NCBI RefSeq assembly: GCF_009910705.1
Contig: NZ_JAAAXJ010000006.1
Coordinates: 124,001-188,000, forward strand
Direction: 5' to 3'
DNA length: 64,000 bases
Source: Microvirga arsenatis
GTDB taxonomy: Bacteria; Pseudomonadota; Alphaproteobacteria; Rhizobiales; Beijerinckiaceae
In this document: positions 46,701 through 54,893 of the stretch, in pieces
How positions within the stretch are numbered: the first letter of the stretch is position 1
Layout: each line of letters begins with the position of its first letter
Made by a program: the position numbers and the translations under genes
The notes under the pieces: model-generated
What the model was told of the DNA's origin: nothing
Databases searched by the model: none
The model's input: the letters and a program-made list of their open reading frames with translations, nothing else

Positions 46701-49223
46701 CTGATCCCGCCTGCCGACAGGTTCGGCACCTTCGACGTGACGGTGACCGCAACCGTGCGGGAGGTGAGCAACGGAGACACCCGCAGCACCTCCGAGCGGG
46801 TGTCCGTTCGAGTGACGGCTGCGGCCGATGCGCCGGATGTCGTCGTCCACGACGCTACAGGGCAGGAGGACCGGCCGGTGGCGCTCAACCTGTCGGCGGC
46901 TCTCGTTGACAGGGATGGCTCTGAGGTGCTCTCGGTGGTGCTCACCGGCCTGCCGGAGGGGGCGCGTCTTTCCGCCGGGCTCAACAACGGCGACGGCTCC
47001 TGGACCCTTACCCCCTCCCAGCTCTCCGGCCTCACGCTGACCCCGCCCGCCGACTGGAGCGGCTCCGTCTCCCTGACCCTGCTGGCGCATGCCCGCGAGA
47101 CCTCCAACGGCTCGGTGTCGACAACGCGCGCCACGTTCCAGGTGCAGGTGACGGCGGAGGCGGATGCCCCCGTGGTGAGCGCGCGCGACACCACCGGCCT
47201 CGAGGACCAGCCGATTCCCTTAAGTCTCGCCGCTGCCCTGACCGACCGCGACGGCTCGGAGGTTCTGTCGCTGGCGATCCTCGGGGTGCCGGCAGGCGCC
47301 ACGCTCTCCCATGGCACCCGCCAGGCGGACGGCAGCTGGAGCGTCGATCCTGCCGATCTGCCGCACGTGGCCATCACGCCGCCGCAGAACTTCTCCGGAT
47401 CGTTCGAGCTGACCCTGCGGGCCATCTCTCGTGAGGGCGCCACCGGAGGTACCGCTACTGCCGAAACCACCCTGCGCCTGCAGGTGGGAGCCGTGGCGGA
47501 TGCGCCCGATGTGGTTGTTCGCGACTTGCAGGGCTCGGAGGACCAGGCGGTGAGCCTTGCCGGCCTGGGCGGGGCGCTGCGCGACACGGACGGTTCGGAG
47601 AGCCTGAGCTTCGTGCTCAGCGGTTTGCCCTCAGGCGCCAGCCTCTCGGCCGGCACCAAGCAGGCGGACGGCTCCTGGCTGCTCACCCCCGCCCAGCTCA
47701 CCGGGCTGACCCTCACCCCGCCCGCCAACTTCTCGGGCCAGTATGCTCTCACGCTCACCGGCATCGCCACCGAGAGCACCGGCGGCAGCGCCCGTACGGC
47801 CGCAACCTTCACGGTGAGCGTCAACCCAGTCGTCGATGCGGCCACTACCAGCGGGTCGAGCACGGGGGCGGAGGACACGCCGATCCTGATCAAGCCCACC
47901 TTCACCCTGCAGGACCTGGACGGCTCGGAGGCCTGGTCGGCCTTCACCCAGGTGTCGGGCGTGCCGGCGGGCGCGAGCCTGAGCCACGGCACGCAAACCG
48001 CGCCGGGGGTGTGGCAGGTGGCCACCGCGGATCTGCAGGCAGGACGGGTGCTGCTGCAGCCGGCTGCCAACAGCGACAATGACTTCACCCTGACGCTCAC
48101 GGCCACCGTGACGGACAGCGGCGCCGGGACGAGCGCGAGTCGCGTGGTGACAGGCACGCACAATGTGGTGGTCACGGCGGTGGCGGATGCGCCGGTGGTG
48201 ACCGTGCATGATGCGGCAGGCCGGGAGGACCAGCCGATCCCGCTCGAACTCTCGGCCGTGCTGGCGGACACCGACGGCTCGGAGGTTCTGTCGCTGGCGA
48301 TCCTCGGGGTGCCCTCGGGCGCTACGCTCTCCCATGGCACCCGCCAGCCGGACGGCAGCTGGAGCGTAAACTCCGCCGACCTGCCGCATCTGGCGCTGAC
48401 ACCGGCGCCCGATTGGAACGGCACGCTGCATCTGACGCTTCGTGCCACCGGCACGGAGACCGGCGGGCAGTCGGCGACGACCACGCGCTCGTTCACGGTG
48501 ACCGCAAACGCGGTGAACGATGCGCCCGATCTCGCTGTCACCGGTGCAAGCCCCGTGGATGCAGGAGCTCGCCAGGCCGACGCGTTCAGCCTCGTGGAGG
48601 CGGACGACCGGGACAGCGCCCGGCTCGGCGGGGCGACGATCACCCTGTCGGGGGGGCAGCCCGGCGACAGCCTCGACCTCGACGGCTACACCCTTCATGT
48701 CGAGAATGGGCGCATGATGGTCGGCGATACGGGAATTGAGGTTGTCGGCGGCGGTTTTGCGGCAGGCACGCTGACCCTGAGCGGCCAGGCCCCTCCGGAG
48801 ACCTATGCGGCGGTTCTGCAATCCCTGGTGCTCGAGAGCGGCCATACCTCCGGTCTTGCGGCAGGCTCCCGCACGATCGCGGTGACGCTGTTCGACAGCG
48901 AGGGAGCGGCCTCCACGCAAAGAAGCGTCGACGTCATCGTGGACGAGGCGGAGCCACCCCCCGCTCCAGCCCGTGCCTCGGCAGCCGCAGCCTCCTCTCA
49001 GCAGACGCAGAGCGACGCCGGAATGGACTACCTCGTCCTGATGTCCGACGACACGCAGGAGGCCGGCGCCAGCGAGGCCGGCTCATGGACGGAGCAGATC
49101 GACGCCGACGGCGCTCCGGGGTCTGAAGCGCAAGCGGCTGCGGACCTCAGCCAGCCTGCGCCCGATCCTGTTCAGGGGATCGATCCCCTTCAGGTCGAGG
49201 CGAACAGGGTTCATTGGACCTGA
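37737..49223 (+). CDS. Giant repeat protein (putative type I-secreted adhesin)
   Basis: A 3828-residue protein. After an N-terminal region of about 185 residues without signal peptide come about 30 repeats of 95-120 residues. Each has the pattern G-x-EDxxIxLxLSAALxDxDGSE, then GVPxGAxLSxGT, DGSW, LTPPxNFSG and VxAVADAP. The acidic DxDGSE motif suggests calcium binding as in cadherin-like bacterial repeats. A different module near residues 3600-3740 (ADAFSLVEADDRDSARLGGA) and an acidic, disordered tail end the protein. No RTX nonapeptides are present. The gene directly follows the type I exporter genes, so it is the likely cargo and a surface adhesin or biofilm protein. Confidence 0.85.
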   Translation: MHPMTQQIDLTIPFDASVLDEEALRALRAVQRTMPNGDGSAGGTLVGGTEAAAGLGMAQGTPTGAAALPPHAIAVTEAGRMPTPSEPAARPLDPAPNGASELSLDLVAPELALAVPAAHQSGAMQRRLVTPQASSYIPSEEDAPAREAAAPSPSSDPDDRIVVTPPVGEQPEPEEPTDSTAETPMLQVADAAGLEDRAIALDLSAALTDTDGSEVLSLTILGVPDGATLSHGTRQADGSWSVDPADLADLTITPPQNFSGSFELTIQATARETSTDAASTVSMSLRVRVEAVADAPVLQVHDAAGQEDRPVALDLSAALVDRDGSEVLSIVISGLPEGARLSAGLNNGDGSWTLTPAQLSGLTLTPPADWSGAVSITVLAHARETSNGSVATTRSTFRVQVEGAADAPSLQSADAAGREDEAIALNLSAALTDADGSETLAISIFGVPAGAALSHGSRQADGSWSIDPADLPHLALTPPHNFSGPIDLRVRATSREATGQTATTEATLTVEVEAVADTPSLHVADAAGREDSAIPVNVSAALTDTDGSEMLSVAILGVPAGAALSHGSRQPDGSWSVSPADLPHLTITPPRDFSGPIDLRVRATSREATGGSAVTEASLRVEVEAVADAPVTSAHDVTASEGQPIALDLSAGLTDRDGSELLSVSILGIPDGVLLSHGVRQADGSWNVSPADLAHLTLTAPQDYSGRFTLTLQATAREVSNGSVATARSTFQVQVDGEADAPDVSAQDARGHEDRAIALNLQAALTDVDGSEVLSVQILGVPDGAVLSRGSRQPDGSWSVDPDDLSALSITPPRDFSGHFELTLQASSRESATGAVATTQATFQVQVEAAADAPVVSARDATGLEDQPVSLDLSAVLADTDGSEVLSVAIFGVPAGATLSHGTRQPDGSWSVDPVDLPNLSLTPPQNFSGTIQLDVRATARETSNGSVATTHAPLQVRVAGVADDPTLIAHDAMGQEDRLIPLDLSAALTDTDGSEVLSIAVLGVPAGASLSHGSRAADGSWQVDPSDLPRLSLLPPQNFSGPIDLTVEAQASDGSTATRRADFRVQVEAVADAPVLQVHDAAGQEDRPIPLDLSSALVDTDGSEVLSIVLAGLPAGARLSAGTDNGDGTWTLAPSQLSDLTLTPPADWSGAVTLTATAAARETSNGSVATTRATFQVQAEAVADAPSLRVADAAGREDTPIVLNLSSALTDTDGSEMLSVAILGVPAGAALSHGTRQPDGSWSVDPADLPNLTLMPAPNWSGTLALSLKAVTTETSTGATSTRSLPFTVHVEAVADAPVVSARDASGQEDRAIPLDLSAALSDTDGSEKLSVSILGLPDGASLSHGTRQPDGSWSVAAVDLPHLVLTPPRDFSGTIDLDLQATTREISNGSTATTQARIQVQVQGVADDPSLRAHDALGLEDQAIPLDLSAALTDTDGSEVLSIVISGMPEGASLSHGMRQADGSWSVDPADLPHLSLLPPRNFSGQIDLAIEAETSEGSTASSRADFRVRVEAVADAPVLQAHDAAGQEDRPVALDLSAALVDRDGSEVLSIVISGLPEGARLSAGLNNGDGSWTLTPAQLSGLTLTPPADWSGAVSITVLAHARETSNGSVATTRSTFRVQVEGAADAPSLQSADAAGREDEAIALNLSAALTDADGSETLAISIFGVPAGAALSHGSRQADGSWSIDPADLPHLALTPPHNFSGPIDLRVRATSREATGQTATTEATLTVEVEAVADTPSLHVADAAGREDSAIPVNVSAALTDTDGSEMLSVAILGVPAGAALSHGSRQPDGSWSVSPADLPHLTITPPRDFSGPIDLRVRATSREATGGSAVTEASLRVEVEAVADAPVTSAGNVSGLEDNPIPLALSAALSDTDGSEALSASITGVPAGFSLSHGTRQADGSWSVDPADLPRLSLTSPGNFSGNLDLSLHVTSRESANGSVASRETPFRVHVQAVADAPDVVVRDFQGSEDQAVSLAGLGGALRDTDGSESLSFVLSGLPSGASLSAGTKQADGSWLLTPAQLTGLTLTPPANFSGSLPLKLTAVATEASDGKPTARTSGEFNVRLNPVLDTSSIGGNVSGSEDTDITLRPTFTLNDRDGSETWSEFTLISGVPAGAVLKGSTRMVEVSPGTWQVPTSDLIGQRIAIRPPQNSDNDFTLTFTATQTDTGNGTSVSRTVTGTSRVTVNAVADAPVATAANVAGNEDTAIRLNLSAALTDTDGSETLTVTILGVPAGAMLSHGTRLSNGNWVVQPADLPNVSLTPARDFSGPINLTLQATSRETNGGAQRTTTVNFQVQVEGVADAPGLRVSPAVGDEDHAIPLNVSAWTTDRDNSESLVAIRLMDVPDGAVVRAGGLVLTREPDGSVLVQPGAISTLTVTPPPNSDADFTLRVTAISAEPNGSRAESTPMTLPVTVRADADAPVMTVASASGSEDTGIPLNLAATLPDADGSETLSFVISGLPEGANLSAGTYRGPGVWSLTAEEARTVVLTPPADFAGTINLTVTAVSQERNGGDQASTRVTFPVTVGAVLDAPAVGGLDGTSGNWGSMRGAEDQPIPLRLDPGLADRDGSEKVVGDILIGGIPPGAVLRLADNSVVNAGPDGLYRVPSSRMEGVTLTMPHDSDQAATLTVRMTVEDSGGVLTTIGGRMVVDPAGDADNPVLIPDPSTGSGHNSTSADDGWIPLDVTAAPSDTDGSESLTIWIRDVPQGASLSAGIPAGNGVWLVPVASLPTLQIRPPAGFSGSFTLTVTAVATEREGDQAVRTEMLPVTVTAPAGGGTGGGDGSGTGPGTAPAAQEPVLEVSDAATLEDRAVPLAISADLANNDGGRETLGIRIDGVPAGARLTAGVRDPATGAWVLQPDQLDGVSLVPPANYSGTISLTVTAVSTEATGDEATTMQQLDIAVTAVADSAVISAAPATAAEDAAVALNLNIRPGDGDGSETVTAVLLSGLPAGARIEGAGVTDNGNGTWSVDPARLSDVRLIPPADRFGTFDVTVTATVREVSNGDTRSTSERVSVRVTAAADAPDVVVHDATGQEDRPVALNLSAALVDRDGSEVLSVVLTGLPEGARLSAGLNNGDGSWTLTPSQLSGLTLTPPADWSGSVSLTLLAHARETSNGSVSTTRATFQVQVTAEADAPVVSARDTTGLEDQPIPLSLAAALTDRDGSEVLSLAILGVPAGATLSHGTRQADGSWSVDPADLPHVAITPPQNFSGSFELTLRAISREGATGGTATAETTLRLQVGAVADAPDVVVRDLQGSEDQAVSLAGLGGALRDTDGSESLSFVLSGLPSGASLSAGTKQADGSWLLTPAQLTGLTLTPPANFSGQYALTLTGIATESTGGSARTAATFTVSVNPVVDAATTSGSSTGAEDTPILIKPTFTLQDLDGSEAWSAFTQVSGVPAGASLSHGTQTAPGVWQVATADLQAGRVLLQPAANSDNDFTLTLTATVTDSGAGTSASRVVTGTHNVVVTAVADAPVVTVHDAAGREDQPIPLELSAVLADTDGSEVLSLAILGVPSGATLSHGTRQPDGSWSVNSADLPHLALTPAPDWNGTLHLTLRATGTETGGQSATTTRSFTVTANAVNDAPDLAVTGASPVDAGARQADAFSLVEADDRDSARLGGATITLSGGQPGDSLDLDGYTLHVENGRMMVGDTGIEVVGGGFAAGTLTLSGQAPPETYAAVLQSLVLESGHTSGLAAGSRTIAVTLFDSEGAASTQRSVDVIVDEAEPPPAPARASAAAASSQQTQSDAGMDYLVLMSDDTQEAGASEAGSWTEQIDADGAPGSEAQAAADLSQPAPDPVQGIDPLQVEANRVHWT
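38598..39638 (+). repeat. 1.04-kb intragenic duplication, copy 1
   Basis: Bases 38598-39638 of the adhesin gene recur at 42270-43310, offset 3672. I noticed one base difference (T/C at 38655 and 42327 region, Val to Ala). It covers about 3.3 protein repeats (units 2-4). Confidence 0.85.
42270..43310 (+). repeat. 1.04-kb intragenic duplication, copy 2
   Basis: The second copy of the block at 38598-39638, covering protein repeats 13-15. Flanking repeats differ clearly from those around copy 1, so the edges are sharp. Confidence 0.85.
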
Positions 49224-49233
49224 AGGAGACGGC

Positions 49234-49263
49234 AGAACGGGGCTCTCATGCGGACCCCGTTCT
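49234..49263 (+). terminator. Hairpin after the adhesin gene
   Basis: A 9-bp perfect stem (49234-49242 with 49255-49263) and a 12-base loop begin 11 bases after the adhesin stop. No T-run, but it is well placed to end the secretion operon. Confidence 0.6.
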
Positions 49264-49394
49264 GAACCCGGAGCAACCTGACCTGCCGGATCCTCCTGGA
49301 AAGTCGGCAGCTAAGCGTTGACTTGCAGCGGCGCGGCCCGATCTAAGGCTCGGAGGCAACCCTTCGCCGCCATCAACCCTGGTGCGCCTTCTCC

Positions 49395-52300
49395 ATGAGA
49401 CACTCGCTCCCGCCGTCTTCCGAGAAGGCTTCCGGCCGGTCACCGTCGGTTCTCAGCTTCCTGTCCGGCGGAGGCGCCGCGGGCGCGCTCATGCGTGCGC
49501 ACCGGTGGTCCGCAACCCCCCTCGGGCCACCGGAGGGCTGGCCGCAAGCCCTCAAGACCCTGGTCAGCATCATGCTGGGCTCGAACCAGCCGATGTTCGT
49601 CGCCTGGGGTGCGACTCGCACGCTGCTCTACAACGATCCCTACAGCGAGATTCTCGCCAACAAGCATCCCTCCGCCCTGGGCCGCGACTTTCTCGAGGTA
49701 TGGCATGAGATCCGAGCCGATCTCGTGCCGATCGTCGAGCAGGCCTATCAAGGCGAGCCCGTGCAGATGGACGAGATCGAACTCACCATGCACCGTCGCG
49801 GCTATCCGGAAGAAACCCACTTCTCGTTCTTCTACTCGCCCGTGCGCGATGAGACTGGAGCTGTCGCCGGCCTGTTCTGCGCCTGCACCGAGACCACGCG
49901 CCAAGTTCTGGCTGAGCGGCGCCTGCGCGAGAGCGAGGCACGCTTCCGGGCGGTGCAGGAGACCTCCATCGACGGCTTCATGGTGCTTGAGGCCGTACGG
50001 GACGGGAGCAACCAGCTCGTGGATTTCCGCTGGGTCTATGCCAACGAGGCCGCCGAGCGGATCGTTGGCAAGCCGCGGGACTGGTTCGTCGGCCGCCGTC
50101 TGCTCGAGGAGATGCCCGCCAACCGCGACGAGGGGCTGTTCGACGCCTATGCCCGCGTGGTCGAGACCGGCAGGCCCTGGACGAGCGAGTTCACATACCG
50201 GCATGAAGGCGTGGACGTCTTCATCCGCGTCATCGCAGCCAAGGTCGGAGACGGCTTCGCCGTCACCTTCGCGGATCTCTCCGAGATCCGCCGGACTGAG
50301 TTGCAGGTACGCGGGAGCGAGGAGCGACTGCGGCTCGCCTTCGCCGCCGGTGGCCTCGCAGCCTGGGAATGGGACATTCCCTCCGGGAGGGTGACCTGGT
50401 CCGACAGTCTGCTGGATGCAACCGGGCTGAGGGAACAGGGCTTCGGCGGCACATTCCAGGACTTTCTCCAGCTTGTGCATCCCGACGATCGACTCGAAGT
50501 CGAGGCGGCACTCAAGCGTGCGTTGATGGGCGATGCCGACTACGCCGCCGAGTTCCGGATGCTGAAGCCCGACGGCTCAATCCGATGGACATCGACCCGC
50601 GGGAGGGTCGTTCGCGACGAGAGCGGCCAAGCAGTCCGGATGGTCGGCTACGACGCCGACGTCACCGAGCAGCGGCATGCCGAGGAGCGGCTGCGCGCAA
50701 GCGAGGCCGAGGCGCGCCGGACGGCGACCTTGCTGGAGCTTCTGATCGAAACCGCCCCCGATCCGATCTGGACCAAAGACGAGGACGGGCGTTTTGTGCT
50801 CGTCAACTCCGCCGCAGCCCGGGTGATCGGCCGATCCCGCAAGGAGCTGCCTGGACTGCGCAATCGCGACCTGCTGCCGGAAGAACGCGCCCTGTTCTAC
50901 GATGCGGAGGACGAGCGTATCCTCCGCGACGGCGCTGCCCTGGACAACGAGGAGGTGGTGCATGACAGCACCCGCAACGAGGAGCGCACCTTCCTGAGCG
51001 CCAAGGTCCCGCTTCGCTCGCCCGACGGAACGGTGATCGGCATCCTGGGGCTTGCCCGCGACATCACCGAGCGCAAGCAGATCGAGGCGAGGCTGCGGGA
51101 ATCCTCCGAGCGCATCCAGCTTGCGCTGGATGCCGGCGCGATCGTCGGTACCTGGGTCTGGGATGTGCCGGGTGATCGGTTCACCGCCGACGAGCGCTTT
51201 GCCCGGTCCTTCGGCCTGGATCCGGAACTCTGCCGCATCGGCCTGCCGCTCGAGCAGGTGATGACCTCGATCCATGAGGAGGATCGGTCCCGTGTGGCGG
51301 GCGCGGTCGCCGAAGCCCTGGGCCGCGGTGGGCCCTACCGCTGCGAGTACCGGGTGCGGCAGCACGATGGCGGTTTCCGCTGGATCGAGGCAAACGGGCG
51401 CGTCGAGCTCGCGGACGATGGATCCCCCGTGCGCTTCCCGGGCGTGCTGCTCGACATCGAGGAGCGACGGGCGGCGGAGGCCGAGCGCGACCGGGCAACG
51501 GCGTTGCTGCACACCTTCATCGAAGCGGTGCCGGGCGTGGTCTATGCCAAGGACCGCGAGGGCCGCATGCTCATGGCCAATCACGGGACGACCGAACTCA
51601 TCGGCAAGCCGCCGGAGGAATATCTTGGTCGGACGGATGCAGAGTTCCTCGACGACAAGGTCCAGGCCGAAATCGTCATGGCCAACGACCGGCGCATCAT
51701 GGAAGCCGGCGTATCGGAGCAGATCGAGGAAGAGGTTCGCAGACCCGACGGTACGCCCGCAATCTGGTTGTCAACCAAAGCGCCGCTTCGGAACAGGGCC
51801 GGGGAGGTCATTGGGCTGATCGGGACATCGATCGACATCACCGATCGCAAGCGGACTGAAGCCGCGCTCGTGGAGAGCCGGAGGAAGCTGCGCCGGCTCA
51901 ATGAGACGTTGGAGCAGCGGGTTGCCGAAGCCACGGCCGAGCGCGACCGGGTCTGGCGCAACTCGCGCGATCTTCTCGTGGTGGTGGGTTCCGACGGGAT
52001 CTTCCGCGCCATCAGCCCGGCATGGGAACGCGTCCTCGGCCATACGCCGGAGGAGGTGGTGGGCAAGAGCTATCTCGACTTCATCTGGCCCGACGATACG
52101 GATCTGACGCAGGGCGGCCTCGACGACGCATCCGCCGGACGCGACCTCACCGACTTCGAGAACCGCTACCGCCACAAGGATGGAGGCTATCGCTGGATCT
52201 CCTGGCACACGGCCGTCGAGGGCGACCTCGTTTATGCCTACGGCCGAGACGTCACCGAGGAGAAGCAGCGCCGGGCAGAACTCGAGCAGGTGCAGGAGGC

Positions 52301-53426
52301 GCTGCGCCAGAGCCAGAAGCTGGAGAGCATGGGCCAACTCACGGGTGGTGTGGCGCACGACTTCAACAACCTGCTGACCCCGATCATCGGCGGTCTCGAC
52401 ATGCTCCAGCGCCGGGTCGCGGATGAGCGTCTGCGGCGGCTGGTCGACGGAGCGCTCCAGTCGGCCGAGCGCGCCAAGACGCTGGTGCAGCGCCTCCTGG
52501 CATTCGCACGCCGCCAGCCGCTGCAGCCCATGGCCGTCGACCTGCCGCAGCTCGTCGGAGGCATGGCGGACCTCGTGGCCAGCACCTCGGGTCCGCGGGT
52601 GAAGGTGGTGGTCGACGTCAAGAAGGATCTGCCGCCGGTCAAGGCCGACCCCAACCAGCTCGAAATGGCGATTCTGAACCTGGCCGTGAATGCGCGCGAT
52701 GCCATGCCCGATGGGGGCCAGCTCACGATTGCCGCGGCGGAGGAGATGCTGCAGGAAGGGCATCGTTCGAATCTGCCGGGCGGCCGCTATGTGCGGCTGT
52801 CGATTTCCGACACGGGGATCGGCATGGACGAGACGACGCTGGCACGGGCCATCGAGCCGTTCTTCTCCACGAAAGGGATCGGCAAAGGCACAGGCCTTGG
52901 CCTTTCGATGGTGCATGGCCTCGCCGCCCAGCTTGGCGGGGCGCTCACGATCCGGAGCAAGCCCGGCATGGGAACGAGCGTCGAGCTGTGGCTGCCGGTG
53001 GCGACACAGACGGGTCATCAGCTGGACAGGGCGCCGGACGCGGTGCCCCTTGCCGCGGCAGGAACGGCCCTGCTCGTCGACGACGAGCCCATCGTGCGGG
53101 CAAGCACGGCGGACATGCTCTCGGATCTGGGTTACGCGGTGGTCGAGACATCGTCGGCCGAGGAGGCGCTGGCGCTCATCGAGGGCGGACTGGAGCCCGA
53201 CGTGGTCCTCACCGATCACCTGATGCCTGGCTTGACCGGCACGGACCTCGCCCGGCTTCTGAAGGCAAGGCGGCCCGCGATGCCGGTCCTGATCATCTCC
53301 GGCTATGCCGAGGACGAGGGCATCAGCCTCGATCTTCCGAGGCTGACCAAGCCGTTCCGGCAGAGCGAGCTTGCGGAGAGCCTCGGCGCCCTGTCGAAGC
53401 TTACAGGGTTCACCGCATCGCAGTGA
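49395..53426 (+). CDS. Multi-PAS hybrid histidine kinase with C-terminal receiver
   Basis: A 1343-residue cytoplasmic sensor without transmembrane helices. Its front half carries about six PAS/PAC-type sensor domains, the boundaries marked by DITERK- or DVTEQR-like ends. The kinase core shows the H-box [13 protein letters not shown] (His near 988), N-box [15 protein letters not shown]1 DTGIGMD, F EPFFSTK and G2 [11 protein letters not shown] receiver domain follows (about 1222-1335) with DDEP, phospho-acceptor Asp near 1273 (TDHLMPG) and LTKPF. The N-terminal [19 protein letters not shown] is common in such kinases of this order. No partner regulator is adjacent; signal unknown. Confidence 0.92.
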   Translation: MRHSLPPSSEKASGRSPSVLSFLSGGGAAGALMRAHRWSATPLGPPEGWPQALKTLVSIMLGSNQPMFVAWGATRTLLYNDPYSEILANKHPSALGRDFLEVWHEIRADLVPIVEQAYQGEPVQMDEIELTMHRRGYPEETHFSFFYSPVRDETGAVAGLFCACTETTRQVLAERRLRESEARFRAVQETSIDGFMVLEAVRDGSNQLVDFRWVYANEAAERIVGKPRDWFVGRRLLEEMPANRDEGLFDAYARVVETGRPWTSEFTYRHEGVDVFIRVIAAKVGDGFAVTFADLSEIRRTELQVRGSEERLRLAFAAGGLAAWEWDIPSGRVTWSDSLLDATGLREQGFGGTFQDFLQLVHPDDRLEVEAALKRALMGDADYAAEFRMLKPDGSIRWTSTRGRVVRDESGQAVRMVGYDADVTEQRHAEERLRASEAEARRTATLLELLIETAPDPIWTKDEDGRFVLVNSAAARVIGRSRKELPGLRNRDLLPEERALFYDAEDERILRDGAALDNEEVVHDSTRNEERTFLSAKVPLRSPDGTVIGILGLARDITERKQIEARLRESSERIQLALDAGAIVGTWVWDVPGDRFTADERFARSFGLDPELCRIGLPLEQVMTSIHEEDRSRVAGAVAEALGRGGPYRCEYRVRQHDGGFRWIEANGRVELADDGSPVRFPGVLLDIEERRAAEAERDRATALLHTFIEAVPGVVYAKDREGRMLMANHGTTELIGKPPEEYLGRTDAEFLDDKVQAEIVMANDRRIMEAGVSEQIEEEVRRPDGTPAIWLSTKAPLRNRAGEVIGLIGTSIDITDRKRTEAALVESRRKLRRLNETLEQRVAEATAERDRVWRNSRDLLVVVGSDGIFRAISPAWERVLGHTPEEVVGKSYLDFIWPDDTDLTQGGLDDASAGRDLTDFENRYRHKDGGYRWISWHTAVEGDLVYAYGRDVTEEKQRRAELEQVQEALRQSQKLESMGQLTGGVAHDFNNLLTPIIGGLDMLQRRVADERLRRLVDGALQSAERAKTLVQRLLAFARRQPLQPMAVDLPQLVGGMADLVASTSGPRVKVVVDVKKDLPPVKADPNQLEMAILNLAVNARDAMPDGGQLTIAAAEEMLQEGHRSNLPGGRYVRLSISDTGIGMDETTLARAIEPFFSTKGIGKGTGLGLSMVHGLAAQLGGALTIRSKPGMGTSVELWLPVATQTGHQLDRAPDAVPLAAAGTALLVDDEPIVRASTADMLSDLGYAVVETSSAEEALALIEGGLEPDVVLTDHLMPGLTGTDLARLLKARRPAMPVLIISGYAEDEGISLDLPRLTKPFRQSELAESLGALSKLTGFTASQ

Positions 53427-53467
53427 AAGGGCGCGGCAGCGTCCACATTCCGGAAGGGGCTGCCCGG

Positions 53468-54241
53468 CTATTCCGGCACGTAACGCGGATAGGTGCTCTT
53501 GCTGGCGCGCGCGAAGGCGAGGTCGATCTCCACGGTGGCGTAGGGCGCCTCCGGGGTGGTCTCGGCCAGCACGTTGCCCTCCGGGTCCACCACCCAGCCG
53601 AGCCCGCCGCAATTGGCCTTGTATCCTTCCGGCGCCCAGAGGTTCGAGGACAGGCAATAGGCGCCCGAGCAGACCGCCGCCGCCTGGCCGCCGGCCAGCC
53701 ACTTGCGGGTGGAGCCGTGCGGCGTCGCACGGGGAACGCACAGGAGATCGGCGCGGCCCGCCGCATAGTGGCGCGCCCATTCGAAGAACCACATCTCCGT
53801 GCAGATCTGAACGCCGACCCGCATGTCCAGCACCCGGGCGATGTCGAAGGCGCGCTCGCCGCGCTCGTACCAGCGGTGCTCGTAATAGCTCTCCTCGTCC
53901 GGGAGGTAGTATTTCTCGTGAACGGGAACGGCGCCCGTGGCCTCCGTCCAGACATAAGCCTGGTTCCGCCGGCTGCCGTGGGGCAGGACGATGGGCCGAG
54001 TGCCCATGGCGGCCTTGGCGTTCAGGGCGGACAGGCGCGCGATGTAACGTTCGTGCGAGGCCACCGCCTCCTGCCAGCGGTTGCCGTCCGGCACCGGATC
54101 GGCCGCGAGCCACTCGCTGAAGCACATCTCCGGAAGGAGCAGGAAGTCCGACTTCTCCCTTGCCATGTGGGCGGCGAGGCCCTCCAAGGCCTCATCGAGG
54201 CGATCAGGGCGGCAGTCGATCTGGCAGACGGTGACTTTCAT
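53468..54241 (-). CDS. Nitrilase/carbon-nitrogen hydrolase family enzyme
   Basis: A 257-residue protein with the Glu-Lys-Cys triad of the nitrilase superfamily: Glu in LLLPEMCFSEW, Lys in VPVHEKYYLPDEE and Cys in GVQICTEMWFFEW. The ECTGIMWF-like glycine spacing is normal, and length and motifs point to an amidase or carbamoylase rather than a nitrile hydrolase. It probably cleaves an amide from a small nitrogen compound. It is divergent from an AsnC-type regulator, which likely controls it. Substrate unknown. Confidence 0.88.
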   Translation of the reverse strand: MKVTVCQIDCRPDRLDEALEGLAAHMAREKSDFLLLPEMCFSEWLAADPVPDGNRWQEAVASHERYIARLSALNAKAAMGTRPIVLPHGSRRNQAYVWTEATGAVPVHEKYYLPDEESYYEHRWYERGERAFDIARVLDMRVGVQICTEMWFFEWARHYAAGRADLLCVPRATPHGSTRKWLAGGQAAAVCSGAYCLSSNLWAPEGYKANCGGLGWVVDPEGNVLAETTPEAPYATVEIDLAFARASKSTYPRYVPE

Positions 54242-54336
54242 GGCGTCTTGGCTTTCTTCCCGATGAAGGCCGCCAGCTTGGCATCACCTGGTGGCAGCAG
54301 AAAGCATCCTTCTGTAAACAGGTAGCCCACTTATTC

Positions 54337-54351
54337 AGCAGAATGACTGCT
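54337..54351. promoter_or_regulatory. 15-bp dyad AGCAG-N5-CTGCT, candidate AsnC/Lrp site
   Basis: The inverted repeat has the length and spacing of Lrp-family operators and lies between the nitrilase-family gene and the divergent AsnC-type gene, 21 bases before the latter's start. Confidence 0.4.
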
Positions 54352-54371
54352 CAGATTGGCGATATGCTCAC

Positions 54372-54794
54372 ATGCTCGATCGGCTCGACGAAGACCTGCT
54401 CCTGCTGCTCGCGGACAATGCCCGCCGCCCGGCTGCCGACATGGCGCGGAAGCTTCGGATCTCCCGGGCGACGGTCCAAAGCCGGATCGAGAGGCTCGTC
54501 GATCTCGGCATCATCCGCCGATTCACGGTCGAACTGGGAACCGGAGAGGCCGAAAGGCTGATCGAAGCCTTCGTGCTGGTGCGGCTCACGGCCAAGGACA
54601 GCGCCCCCACCATCAATGCCATCAGGAGAATGGAGGCTGTGACCTCCATTCATACCTTAAGCGGGCGCTTCGATCTGATCGTCGACATCCGTGTCCGCAC
54701 GATGAGCGAGCTCGATACGGTGCTGCTCGCCATCCGCAAGCTGCCGGACGTGGTGGAGACGGAGAGCAGCGTACGGATGACAAGACGGAAGTGA
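54372..54794 (+). CDS. Lrp/AsnC-family regulator
   Basis: A 140-residue protein. Residues 1-50 are an HTH (LDEDLLLLLADNARRPAADMARKLRISRATVQSRIERL, visible in parts), and residues 60-140 are the RAM ligand domain (EAFVLVRLTAKDSAPTINAI, VTSIHTLSGRFDLIVDI). AsnC-type proteins sense amino acids and often control a divergent neighbour, here the nitrilase-family gene. It is about as long as the family norm. Its own transcription is likely autoregulated. Confidence 0.9.
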   Translation: MLDRLDEDLLLLLADNARRPAADMARKLRISRATVQSRIERLVDLGIIRRFTVELGTGEAERLIEAFVLVRLTAKDSAPTINAIRRMEAVTSIHTLSGRFDLIVDIRVRTMSELDTVLLAIRKLPDVVETESSVRMTRRK

Positions 54795-54893
54795 TGCCGG
54801 TTCGAGGCAGAGCATTAACCTTCCGAACGGGAAATCAGGCTCAAGCAATCTTGATGCCTTAAGCTGCTTTCAGTCAGCTCCGGTGTCGTTCCC

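Noticed and set aside
38290-48520. Regular repeats that might be taken for a CRISPR array or satellite
   Set aside because: The period is about 300-350 bp, in one open frame and coding for protein repeats; there are no short direct repeats with unique spacers.
46376-48643. Long minus-strand frames inside the adhesin gene
   Set aside because: They repeat because the plus-strand gene repeats; no independent coding evidence.
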